Source: Clostridiales bacterium
GTDB taxonomy: Bacteria > Bacillota > Clostridia > Caldicoprobacterales > DTU083
NCBI GenBank assembly: GCA_012512335.1
Contig: JAAZEK010000131.1
Coordinates: 1 to 8,760, forward strand
DNA length: 8,760 nucleotides
Direction of reading: 5' to 3'
The translations under genes were made by a program, and so were the position numbers. The notes under the pieces were generated by a model that worked only from the letters and a program-made list of their open reading frames with translations, made no database searches and was not told the DNA's origin. Below are positions 1-5,659 of the stretch, piece after piece; within the stretch, counting starts at the first letter, position 1, and each line of letters begins with the position of its first letter.

Positions 1-211
1 ACAATATACTTTGGATTCAAACAATATCATGATTGATACAGAGAATACAGAAACACAATCAGTAAAAATAAATGGTTTTGCAGGGATATACTTCTATAAT
101 AAAGGTTACCATAATCTCTTGTGGGATGATGGTATGTACATATTTAACTTAACGGTGGATATTAGCGTTGAAAAGGAAGAAGTAATTGCTATAGCTGAGT
201 CTGTTAAGTAG
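1..211 (+). CDS. C-terminal fragment of a DUF4367-domain protein (5' end outside window)
   Basis: The reading frame is open from the first bases of the window to the TAG at 209-211, so this is the 3' end of a longer gene. The roughly 69 visible residues contain a G(F/Y)-x-G-x-Y-F-Y-x-K-G-Y-x-x-L-L-W-D-D-G stretch, followed by a hydrophobic strand and an ending of the form 'EEVIAIAESVK'. This is the layout I recall for the end of DUF4367 domains: a strand with Trp, then a final helix 'lsKEEliKIAESi'. DUF4367 proteins are usually membrane anchored with an extracytoplasmic C-terminal domain, and many lie directly downstream of an ECF sigma factor gene, where an anti-sigma or stress-sensing role is suspected. 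No membrane segment or N-terminal domain is visible here, so the function is inferred from family only. A TTG at 11 could be read as a start, but the open upstream frame argues for a truncated entry. No hairpin terminator follows directly. Confidence 0.65.
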   Translation, partial: QYTLDSNNIMIDTENTETQSVKINGFAGIYFYNKGYHNLLWDDGMYIFNLTVDISVEKEEVIAIAESVK

Positions 212-270
212 AGCTAATACACATGCTTTTGTATAATTTTAAATAATTTTGATTAAATATTCTATTTTGT

Positions 271-308
271 TGTCACATAGTTCTCATTATCGGGGTTATA
301 GTTAGTGA
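271..308 (+). promoter_or_regulatory. Putative ECF-type promoter, copy A
   Basis: TGTCACA at 271-277 is followed by a T/C-rich spacer, then CGGGG and the core GGTTATAGTTAGTGA (294-308). The 15-bp core is repeated exactly at 1552-1566, again after a TCACATA motif. TGTCAC-type -35 boxes combined with a downstream TAGTGA are, from memory, typical upstream of autoregulated ECF sigma operons in clostridia; I have not checked this. Immediately downstream is a ribosome binding site and an ATG at 335 that does not lead into an intact gene. The DUF4367 protein encoded just upstream would fit an ECF setting. The sigma assignment is inference; the repeat itself is seen directly. Confidence 0.45.
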
Positions 309-334
309 ATAGGTAATTTAAGAGGAAGGATGTG

Positions 335-420
335 ATGGCAATGAAAGAGTAAAAAATATACAGCACACTGCTAACAATCAATTAACAAACGGAAGAAAGG
401 GGGGTATTTACATAACTGAT
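335..420 (+). pseudogene. Possible remnant of a short gene with frameshift
   Basis: A GAGGAAGG ribosome binding site (322-329) precedes ATG 335, whose frame reads M-A-M-K-E and stops at TAA 350-352. A neighbouring frame runs open from 322 through 349 to TGA 421-423 and reads plausible hydrophilic sequence including 'NNQLTNGRKGGIYITD', with no start codon of its own. Joining the two frames near the A-run at 351-356 would give a peptide of about 29 residues after a good start. This could be the debris of a gene under promoter copy A, or chance. I recognise no family. Confidence is low because the tail is short. Confidence 0.2.
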
Positions 421-448
421 TGATTTAGATAGATAGTTTAGTTATAAA
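420..448 (+). promoter_or_regulatory. Predicted sigma-A-type promoter
   Basis: TTGATT (420-425) and TATAAA (443-448) are separated by exactly 17 bases, close to the housekeeping consensus. Transcription would begin near 455 and read into the small membrane protein gene starting at 494. A short palindrome (460-478) lies between the predicted start and the coding region and could be an operator. Confidence 0.4.
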
Positions 449-459
449 TAATACAACTA

Positions 460-478
460 TACTCATATGGGATGAGTA
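460..478. repeat. Interrupted palindrome TACTCAT-N5-ATGAGTA
   Basis: Seven-base arms at 460-466 and 472-478 flank ATGGG. The right arm abuts the AAGGA ribosome binding site (478-482) for the ATG at 494, and the left arm begins near the predicted transcription start. It could be an operator or a small hairpin affecting translation; function is not shown. Confidence 0.3.
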
Positions 479-493
479 AGGATGGTATATATC

Positions 494-700
494 ATGGGTA
501 ATAATAAATGGCTTAATCTAGTGTTAGGAATTGGTTGGCTTGTTGTGGCCTAATTACAAATTATCGAAAGTAAACCTAAGATATCAATTGTTCCAATAGG
601 TATTGCCTGTTTGTTCTTTCTAGCTAGAAGTGTAAAATTACACTTAGGAGAATTAGAAGAAGATAAGCTAAGAAAAAAGATTAACATAAATAACAAATGA
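494..700 (+). pseudogene. Small two-helix membrane protein gene interrupted by an in-frame stop
   Basis: From ATG 494, preceded by AAGGA at 478-482, the frame encodes 19 residues (M-G-N-N-K-W then a hydrophobic helix ending 'GWLVVA'), hits TAA at 551-553, and then stays open in the same frame for another 48 codons to TGA 698-700. Read through, the product would be about 68 residues: helix 1 across the stop, a short 'ESKPK' loop, helix 2 'ISIVPIGIACLFFLARSV', and a charged tail rich in Glu and Lys. The second half has no ATG and no ribosome binding site, so it is unlikely to be an independent gene. A single nonsense change, or a base error, in a small membrane protein gene is the simplest reading. 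I cannot name the family. A sigma-A-like promoter sits just upstream. Confidence 0.6.
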
Positions 701-756
701 AAAAATAGTTAGCGTATTTATAAACGAAGTATCACCTTAGAAGCAAGCACTAAAAG

Positions 757-768
757 TGTATTAATACA
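757..768. promoter_or_regulatory. Perfect 12-bp palindrome before the lipoprotein gene
   Basis: TGTATTAATACA is fully self-complementary and sits 14 bases before ATG 783, touching the AAAGG ribosome binding site. It may be an operator; in AT-rich DNA a chance origin is also reasonable. Confidence 0.25.
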
Positions 769-782
769 AAGGTTGTGATTAA

Positions 783-1328
783 ATGAAAAACACTAAATTA
801 ATCATCCTATATCTCCTTTCACTAGTACTTCTATTTCCATTGATATCATGTACCCAAAAAACATACGCTGCTGATACAATCGGATATTATTTTAGCGATG
901 TTATTAGCTTGACAGATGATGGATTTAAGTTTCAAAATATTGATTGGTTGTCCAATCAAGCCTCAATAGAATATAAGGTACCTAATACAATTTATAATGC
1001 TGAGCTAAATAGGTTGGAAACAGATAAAAATATAACAACAAATATAGACAGTATAACTCTGTATTATCTACATGAAGACCAGTTTGTTACTGGAGAATAT
1101 ATCATTATAACGAATACGGAATCTGATTTTGAAATGTTCTTAACAGAAGTTAAAAAGCAAGCCAAAGAATTTTTTAAGAGTCAACAACCTATGGGCAATT
1201 CCTTGGAGGATCTTTCGTTTGAACATCCTGTTTCATGGGAAGGTGAAAATAAAAGCTATTTCAGGATAAGGTGCTTTGAACACGAGCAAGAAGGAATTTT
1301 TACAATTTCTCTTATTGTAGAATTGTAA
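783..1328 (+). CDS. Predicted lipoprotein of unknown function
   Basis: The 181-residue product begins with a short basic stretch (MKNTK), a hydrophobic core (residues 6-20) and the lipobox-like L-I-S-C ending at Cys23, so it is probably lipid-anchored on the outer face of the membrane. A second possible cleavage point, T-Y-A-A around residue 28-30, means plain secretion cannot be excluded. The mature part is soluble, mixed alpha/beta by inspection, with many Asp, Glu, Thr and Tyr residues and no membrane segment; I recognise no domain or catalytic motif. The start is supported by AAAGG at 768-772, ten bases before the ATG. A perfect palindrome lies just upstream and a very strong hairpin terminator directly downstream, so this is probably a single-gene transcription unit, or the last gene of a unit with the broken membrane protein gene before it. 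The frame is intact. It could be an accessory sensor or immunity lipoprotein for the transporter locus, but only position suggests this. Confidence 0.8.
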   Translation: MKNTKLIILYLLSLVLLFPLISCTQKTYAADTIGYYFSDVISLTDDGFKFQNIDWLSNQASIEYKVPNTIYNAELNRLETDKNITTNIDSITLYYLHEDQFVTGEYIIITNTESDFEMFLTEVKKQAKEFFKSQQPMGNSLEDLSFEHPVSWEGENKSYFRIRCFEHEQEGIFTISLIVEL

Positions 1329-1335
1329 AAAATAC

Positions 1336-1382
1336 TATAATAAAAATACTAAGGTCTATAGTTCCTTAGTATTTTTATTATA
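1336..1382 (+). terminator. Strong hairpin terminator, 19-bp perfect stem
   Basis: Arms 1336-1354 and 1364-1382 are perfectly complementary, enclosing a 9-base loop (TCTATAGTT). The inner part has ACTAAGG/CCTTAGT and the outer part is A-rich on the left and T-rich on the right, giving an RNA hairpin with a U-rich end. It begins eight bases after the lipoprotein stop. Because the left arm is A-rich it could also terminate transcription arriving on the minus strand. Confidence 0.85.
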
Positions 1383-1388
1383 ATTCCT

Positions 1389-1426
1389 ATGTCATATGCT
1401 TATTGCCTACAACCTACATATGACAT
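1389..1426. repeat. Inverted repeat ATGTCATATG-N18-CATATGACAT
   Basis: Ten-base arms at 1389-1398 and 1417-1426 are perfectly complementary with an 18-base spacer. It lies after the terminator and about 75 bases upstream of the promoter candidates for the secreted-protein gene. There is no T-tract, so it is more likely a protein-binding dyad than a terminator. Function unknown. Confidence 0.4.
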
Positions 1427-1500
1427 CTATCTATAATATTATAATTTTCGCCTACTAGTATTTTTCGAAACTAACTGTAGCATATCTCTGGGAATATTAA

Positions 1501-1530
1501 TTGATATAAAGCTAGTTTTTGCGCTATATC
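1501..1530 (+). promoter_or_regulatory. Possible sigma-A-type promoter
   Basis: TTGATA (1501-1506) and TATATC (1525-1530) have an 18-base spacer. It overlaps the start of promoter copy B, so two overlapping promoters could serve the secreted-protein gene. The -10 match is only moderate. Confidence 0.25.
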
Positions 1531-1566
1531 ACATATTTCTCCTTGATAGGTGGTTATAGTTAGTGA
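1527..1566 (+). promoter_or_regulatory. Putative ECF-type promoter, copy B
   Basis: TATCACATA is followed by TTTCTCCTTGATAGGT and the core GGTTATAGTTAGTGA (1552-1566), which is identical over 15 bases to 294-308; the upstream TCACATA and TTCTC parts also match copy A, with a spacer two bases longer. It lies about 40 bases upstream of ATG 1605, a normal leader length, and so probably drives the secreted-protein and ABC transporter genes. The assignment to an ECF sigma factor is an inference from the TGTCAC-like box and the DUF4367 gene nearby. Confidence 0.45.
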
Positions 1567-1604
1567 CCGAACAATACAAATCGAATAATGAGATGGGGGG
1601 TTTT

Positions 1605-1945
1605 ATGTTGAAAAAGATTATTATAATGCTGTTAACCGTAGTTCTAGTACTATCTTGCGCACCTAATGCTTTTGCAAAAATCGAGTACATAGGAGCTAAT
1701 AGCCAAGAAGAACCATCATTCACAATATGCGCAGACTATACCAAAAGTACTAACATCAATTTAAGGATAACATCAGGACAGGCTACCTCAACTGCATCTA
1801 TTACCGGTTATCCTGGTATAACCACAAAGGTAGTGATTACTACTGGGACTTTCAGCCAAGGCCTGGAGTAACTTTTAACTACAGTTCATTTAGGGTGCCA
1901 GTAGGCTCACCAAATTGGCCGGCGAGTTACACAGTCACTAAGTAG
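1605..1945 (+). pseudogene. Small secreted protein gene, apparently frameshifted near its middle
   Basis: ATG 1605, four bases after a GGGGGG ribosome binding site (1595-1600), opens an 88-codon frame to TAA 1869-1871. A GTG at 1563 in the same frame falls inside the promoter core and is a poor start. Residues 1-24 form a clear Sec signal peptide (M-L-K-K, hydrophobic core, cleavage after 'PNAFA'). The mature part contains 'ITSGQATSTASITGY', then 'ITTKVVIT', a pattern I recall from small secreted clostridial proteins whose usual length is well above 88 residues. From about 1840 the -1 frame becomes the better coding sequence: it reads Y-Y-W-D-F-Q-P-R-P, then 'GVTFNYSSFRVPVGSPNW' and 'PASYTVTK', ending at TAG 1943-1945. 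A one-base loss between about 1840 and 1850 would explain this; restored, the protein would be about 113 residues. No classical slippery heptamer is visible. An intact 88-residue secreted protein remains the alternative. The permease genes follow 46 bases later. Confidence 0.6.
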
Positions 1946-1991
1946 CGTAATCATTCAACTGCTGCACACTTATTTTTTAGGAGAACCCATT

Positions 1992-3011
1992 ATGAAAAAC
2001 TATTTACTATATATTAAAATCGTTTGCGCCATATCGGGCAGTACTGTATTGTTAATGGTATTTACGATCATAACTATGTTAAATGGTTATATATACTTAA
2101 AACCATTTGCATTCGACCAAGAATATTTCTCTTTTATAGCTATTTCATATGAACAAGAAAATTCGCTGATAATACAAAAATCAAATGAAGATATACGAAA
2201 TATTGTTTCTGCGGATGATAATATCATTGTGGTTAAGCTTTCTTCTGATTATGGTGAAACTTACCTATATGATCCATCATGTTATTATGCGAATACTAAC
2301 TATGAGGGACAATACTTTTCTAAAGAGGATTTTGTATCCTGGCAAAGCAATTCGGTTATGGTAGATGAATGTTCTGTCTATCACCAAATGATTGTAGATG
2401 GGAAGCTATACTTGAATGGAGAATATAAAAAAGCCATCGCTACATACCAATCCGATTATCCACTAAAGTTTATGGGAAACAGTGGCTATATTATAGAACC
2501 ATTATCCAGTAGCCCCTCTATTGCAGGCACTTACTATTTATCCAATTGTAACGTATCTTTAGCAAAAAAAGTGATTTCCTCGTTAAGCAAAAGTGGGTAT
2601 GTTATAGAAACATTACACGATCCTGATCGTATTGAGGATAATATTTCTATAGTGCTGGGTAAAATAGAATTTCTAACATTGATCCCTAGTCTGCTGATAA
2701 TTATTTTCACAGATTTTGTTACTCTTCGCTTGCTATTTTCAAGAATAAGGAGACTGTTGCAGATTCACAGCTATTGTGGCGCAACAAAAGGTAAGCTTTT
2801 CCTGTTTATTTGGAACGAAACGGTACTTGCAATTGTGATCGGGACAATCGCAGGCACATTCATTGGTTCTGTAATACTCTATGGATTCTTCAATGAATGG
2901 TCTTTTCTATCTTTCGGCATATCATCTTTTCTAAATATTGTTCTACTTTTTTTTATTGTTGCCATAGCTTTTTTACTGGAGATCAAATGTAATGCGGAGA
3001 AGGGATGGTGA
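1992..3011 (+). CDS. FtsX-like ABC transporter permease, first subunit
   Basis: The 339-residue protein has the MacB/FtsX topology: one N-terminal membrane helix (about residues 9-34), a large extracytoplasmic domain (35-220), then three helices (about 225-249, 277-300, 311-330). The cytoplasmic loop between helices 2 and 3 carries 'RRLLQIHSYCGATKGKLF' followed by an N-E-T at 275-277. It matches the FtsX pattern of basic residues, a 'GA' turn and a conserved Glu that contacts the ATPase. The start has AGGAG at 1979-1983, eight bases before the ATG. The stop overlaps the start of the next permease by 20 bases, so the two are translationally coupled and probably form a heterodimer. MacB-type systems do mechanical work on extracytoplasmic substrates such as lipoproteins or peptides, and many in Bacillota export or resist antimicrobial peptides. 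The substrate here is unknown; the small secreted protein directly upstream is the obvious candidate. The sequence is divergent, so the family call rests on topology and the loop. Confidence 0.75.
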   Translation: MKNYLLYIKIVCAISGSTVLLMVFTIITMLNGYIYLKPFAFDQEYFSFIAISYEQENSLIIQKSNEDIRNIVSADDNIIVVKLSSDYGETYLYDPSCYYANTNYEGQYFSKEDFVSWQSNSVMVDECSVYHQMIVDGKLYLNGEYKKAIATYQSDYPLKFMGNSGYIIEPLSSSPSIAGTYYLSNCNVSLAKKVISSLSKSGYVIETLHDPDRIEDNISIVLGKIEFLTLIPSLLIIIFTDFVTLRLLFSRIRRLLQIHSYCGATKGKLFLFIWNETVLAIVIGTIAGTFIGSVILYGFFNEWSFLSFGISSFLNIVLLFFIVAIAFLLEIKCNAEKGW

Positions 3012-4098
3012 CGTTGATGCTTCAGCAACTTTTATTTCGATAAGGGATATCAAAAAGAAAAAACTAGTGATTTTCCTTTTTGTTTTTGAAATTGTTTTCG
3101 TATTAATATACTTTACCATTACTAGTGGTCAAGCCATATATACCAGGAATATGCTTAATGTTATGCAGGGATTAAATGATTACAATATCGTTTATTACCA
3201 ATCATATGACTACGGTATATATTCACCTGGATTACACGAGCTTATCTCAGACTTATTGGATGAAAAAAAAGCATACACTGTCTTATCAAATATGAGTTCG
3301 CAAAACGACTCTCCATATAATATTGTCATCGTATTAGGCGCATTCAATGAAATATTCGAATTGGATGATTTATATCCAAATAGCTACGATGACACAATTT
3401 GCCTAGTAGGAAGCGATGTGAAATTAAATATCGGAGATAAAATAACTGTTGATCTGGATAATAGTTCATTAGTAGAAGTAATGGCTCGTATTCCATCTAA
3501 TAGCTATTATGTAGCAGGCAATTCGGTTCGTAGCTTTAATGACAAGATAATAATATCTACCGACCTGAAAACTTCTAAAAAGCTATTTTATACATTTGAT
3601 TTTGTCCAATCAACATACCTTGTCAATCCAAGTAGCGAATTGCTGAATCAATACCAAATGGCTTTGGAAGATGCAGGGATGCAGTCCTCCCCTAGAAGTC
3701 TTACTCAATATGCGGATAGTACTTCGGGCAGGCAATATGTTGAATATGGTTTACTTTCAGCCACCCTATTTTTTCTAGTCCTGGTTTTCTTGATGATCAC
3801 TATTTTGATAAATACATTGCAGATAGTGGATTCTAATATGAGGGAATATAGTATCCATATTCTCTATGGGGCGACTTTTGGTGATGTGTTTCTGCGCACT
3901 TTTTTCTTCGTTGCAGCCATCACGATGCCGCCAATCCTTATCTATTATAATTTTTTAGACACAATTTTGATAGGAAAAAAGTTACCATTAGCCGTATTGG
4001 TGCTGTTCATGATGATTATATCCACCTTTATTTGCCTCTTCGCACTGAGAAAATTCAACCAATACGATATTTCTGATTTTAGTGAAAGGGATGAATAA
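2992..4098 (+). CDS. FtsX-like ABC transporter permease, second subunit
   Basis: The 368-residue protein repeats the architecture of its neighbour: a cytoplasmic basic N-terminus (KKKK at 21-24), helix 1 (about 25-45), an extracytoplasmic domain (46-250) and three C-terminal helices (about 253-277, 300-320, 331-352). The domain contains 'LVGSDVKLNIGDKITVDL' (138-155), close to the 'iiGs-x-vGDkI' segment of MacB periplasmic core domains. The loop after helix 2, 'MREYSIHILYGATFGDVF', is a good FtsX coupling loop ('R-E-x-x-I-x-x-x-x-G-A'). The ATG at 2992 lies inside the end of the upstream gene with GGAG ten bases before it. The stop is one base before the ATPase start, completing a three-gene unit. 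It probably pairs with the first permease, giving a full eight-helix transporter with one ATPase gene. The stop codon and frame are intact. Substrate not known from sequence. Confidence 0.8.
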   Translation: MRRRDGDVDASATFISIRDIKKKKLVIFLFVFEIVFVLIYFTITSGQAIYTRNMLNVMQGLNDYNIVYYQSYDYGIYSPGLHELISDLLDEKKAYTVLSNMSSQNDSPYNIVIVLGAFNEIFELDDLYPNSYDDTICLVGSDVKLNIGDKITVDLDNSSLVEVMARIPSNSYYVAGNSVRSFNDKIIISTDLKTSKKLFYTFDFVQSTYLVNPSSELLNQYQMALEDAGMQSSPRSLTQYADSTSGRQYVEYGLLSATLFFLVLVFLMITILINTLQIVDSNMREYSIHILYGATFGDVFLRTFFFVAAITMPPILIYYNFLDTILIGKKLPLAVLVLFMMIISTFICLFALRKFNQYDISDFSERDE

Positions 4099-4099
4099 A

Positions 4100-4804
4100 A
4101 TGCAGGAAATCATTAAACTAGAAAAAGTAACAAAGGAGTATCAAAATGGTAGTAATAAAATAATTGCCGTAAATAATATTACAGTTAATTTTCATAAGGG
4201 AGAGAGTATTGCTATTTCAGGAATATCCGGTTGTGGAAAAAGTACATTAATTCATCTAATCGGATTGATTAAACCACCTACTTTAGGCAATATATACATA
4301 AATAAGAGGGCTGTCACTGATTTGTCCAATAATGAGCGAGCATATATACGTAATGGATTTTATGGTTATATTTCACAGAACTATCTATTAATCGATGGTT
4401 ATACGGTAGCAAATAATGTTGAGATCCCTTTGATATATGCTAAAAAGAAATTAAGTCAGCGACAACGCACTGCAAGAGTCATGGAAATTCTTGCAAAGGT
4501 TGGATTATCCGACAAAGCAAAAACGGATGTTAAGAATCTATCTGGCGGTCAGCAACAACGGGTCGCCATTGCCAGAGCACTTGTAAATCAGCCTGATGTA
4601 ATTTTAGCAGATGAGCCAACCGGTGCCTTAGATTCAAATACCGGAAAAGAAATCATGGATATTATTCTGAATTTGGTTAAGGAAGGAAAAACGCTTATCA
4701 TGGTAACCCATAATACGGAGCTTGCTAGCAAGTGTAAAACTCAATTGACTATGAAGGATGGTTGTATCCTAAGTTCTGTAAGTAAACCTATGTCTTACTT
4801 TTAG
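4100..4804 (+). CDS. ABC transporter ATP-binding protein, MacB/LolD type
   Basis: This 234-residue ATPase powers the two FtsX-like permeases encoded just before it. All nucleotide-binding motifs are present: Walker A GISGCGKST (41-49), Q-loop Gln93 in 'YISQNYLL', signature LSGGQQQR (147-154), Walker B VILADE (167-172), the EPTGALD segment (172-178) and the switch His204 in 'VTH'. The sequence after Walker B ('DEPTGALDSNTG') is the hallmark of the LolD/MacB/FtsE group, known to act with FtsX-fold permeases. I chose ATG 4100 because GAAAGGG (4084-4090) is nine bases upstream and translation begins one base after the permease stop; GTG 4082 and ATG 4091 lie in the same frame but have no well-placed ribosome binding site. 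The usual Pro after the first Gly of Walker A is Ile, and the Ser before Gly-Lys is Cys; both are tolerated in the family. The C-terminus ends normally, nine bases before the end of a convergent gene. Confidence 0.93.
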   Translation: MQEIIKLEKVTKEYQNGSNKIIAVNNITVNFHKGESIAISGISGCGKSTLIHLIGLIKPPTLGNIYINKRAVTDLSNNERAYIRNGFYGYISQNYLLIDGYTVANNVEIPLIYAKKKLSQRQRTARVMEILAKVGLSDKAKTDVKNLSGGQQQRVAIARALVNQPDVILADEPTGALDSNTGKEIMDIILNLVKEGKTLIMVTHNTELASKCKTQLTMKDGCILSSVSKPMSYF

Positions 4805-4813
4805 CACATAGCT

Positions 4814-5659
4814 TTACTCTGTTTTCAAAGTAACCATTACAATCTCTGGACGATTCCCTATTCTAAAAGGGAAAATACTATTCCCTAGCCCCCTGCTAAT
4901 AAACATAGTAGATGAATTTTTAGTATGACTTCCATCAGTATACTTAGGGAATAATCCTTGATTGGGAGCTAAAACACCACCTATGATCGGCAAACGTATC
5001 TGTCCACCATGTGCATGACCCGCGAAAATTAAGTCCATCTTATTTTCTGCATATATGTCAAATAACTCTGGCCTATGTATCAGTAGAATCTTGAAATCCG
5101 AGATTAGAGACCACTTTTTTAATTCTCCTCTAATTTCGGATTTGTCTATGAATCTACTATCCTTTGAAGTAAGAAAAGCAGGGTCTCTAACGCCTAAAAG
5201 CTGGATAAAACTATCTCCCCTAGACAGCCCTAACTTAGAATTGTCCAATACCTTAACCCCAGCATCTTCCAAACTTTCTTTAATGGTAGAATACTCCCCC
5301 GACCAAGCTTCGTGATTCCCCGAAACATAATATATTGGAGCAATTTTAATAGCACCTTCAATAAATTCCATAGCAGGTGCTAAATCGTATTTTCTTCTAT
5401 CTACCAAATCTCCTGTTATAACAATGATGTCAGGGGAAAGTGTATTTAGTTTGTTCAATATAGTCGATTGATTCTTGCCAAAGCTTTTATTGTGTAAGTC
5501 AGAAATATGAGCAATATCAAAATTATTAAAGTCCTTAGGAATCCTTGAGCTTACATATCTTGATTTAGTAATGACAATATCATTATTTTGCCAATAAAGA
5601 AATAAGGCCAGCAGAAGTAATCCTATGCCAGACCTTATTATAAATCTTAACTTTTTCAT
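4814..5659 (-). CDS. Membrane-anchored metallophosphoesterase (YkuE/YaeI-like)
   Basis: The 281-residue protein is a calcineurin-like phosphoesterase with an N-terminal signal anchor (about residues 5-23), placing the enzyme outside the cell. The two-metal site is complete: DLH (Asp54, His56), GDLVDR (Asp84), GNHE (Asn115, His116), His195 in 'LLIHRPE', and GHAHGGQ (His215, His217). The 'GHAHGGQIRLP' ending and the R-G-L-G-x-S followed by PFRIGNRPEI near the C-terminus are typical of the YkuE/YaeI/LpxH-like branch, which is metal-dependent and acts on membrane-linked phosphoesters or unknown substrates. The physiological substrate cannot be told from sequence. The start overlaps the stop of the upstream M55 peptidase gene as ATGA, so the two are translationally coupled at the end of the dnaX operon. 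The gene ends nine bases from the convergent ABC ATPase; only a weak stem (TTACTTT/AAAGTAA) is seen between them. Confidence 0.9.
   Translation of the reverse strand: MKKLRFIIRSGIGLLLLALFLYWQNNDIVITKSRYVSSRIPKDFNNFDIAHISDLHNKSFGKNQSTILNKLNTLSPDIIVITGDLVDRRKYDLAPAMEFIEGAIKIAPIYYVSGNHEAWSGEYSTIKESLEDAGVKVLDNSKLGLSRGDSFIQLLGVRDPAFLTSKDSRFIDKSEIRGELKKWSLISDFKILLIHRPELFDIYAENKMDLIFAGHAHGGQIRLPIIGGVLAPNQGLFPKYTDGSHTKNSSTMFISRGLGNSIFPFRIGNRPEIVMVTLKTE

Larger units (their letters stand above)
212..493. other. Gene-poor AT-rich interval with promoter-like elements
   Basis: No convincing intact gene lies here. The interval holds a promoter-like element at 271-308, an ATG with a good ribosome binding site that reaches a stop after five codons (335-352), a sigma-A-like promoter (420-448), and a 7-bp interrupted palindrome (460-478) just before the next start. 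There is no clear terminator after the DUF4367 gene. Confidence 0.5.

Noticed and set aside
1563..1604. GTG at 1563 as an earlier start of the secreted protein
   Set aside because: It lies inside the repeated promoter core, has no ribosome binding site, and would place 14 hydrophilic residues before a normal signal peptide.
1529..1723. Minus-strand open frame over the secreted protein gene
   Set aside because: Opposes the signal peptide region and promoter element; no ribosome binding site and no recognisable product.
1838..1868. Programmed -1 frameshifting in the secreted protein gene
   Set aside because: No X-XXY-YYZ slippery heptamer or following stem is visible in the overlap zone.
1605..1945. 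Assignment of the small secreted protein to the lactococcin 972 bacteriocin family
   Set aside because: The gene context is similar, but the mature sequence lacks the Gly-Trp-rich start and aromatic ending of that family in either frame.
4082..4099. GTG 4082 or ATG 4091 as start of the ABC ATPase
   Set aside because: Neither has a spaced ribosome binding site; ATG 4100 does and gives a normal family N-terminus.
4790..4840. Bidirectional terminator between the convergent genes
   Set aside because: Only a 7-bp AT-rich stem (TTACTTT/AAAGTAA) with a long loop is present, too weak to call.
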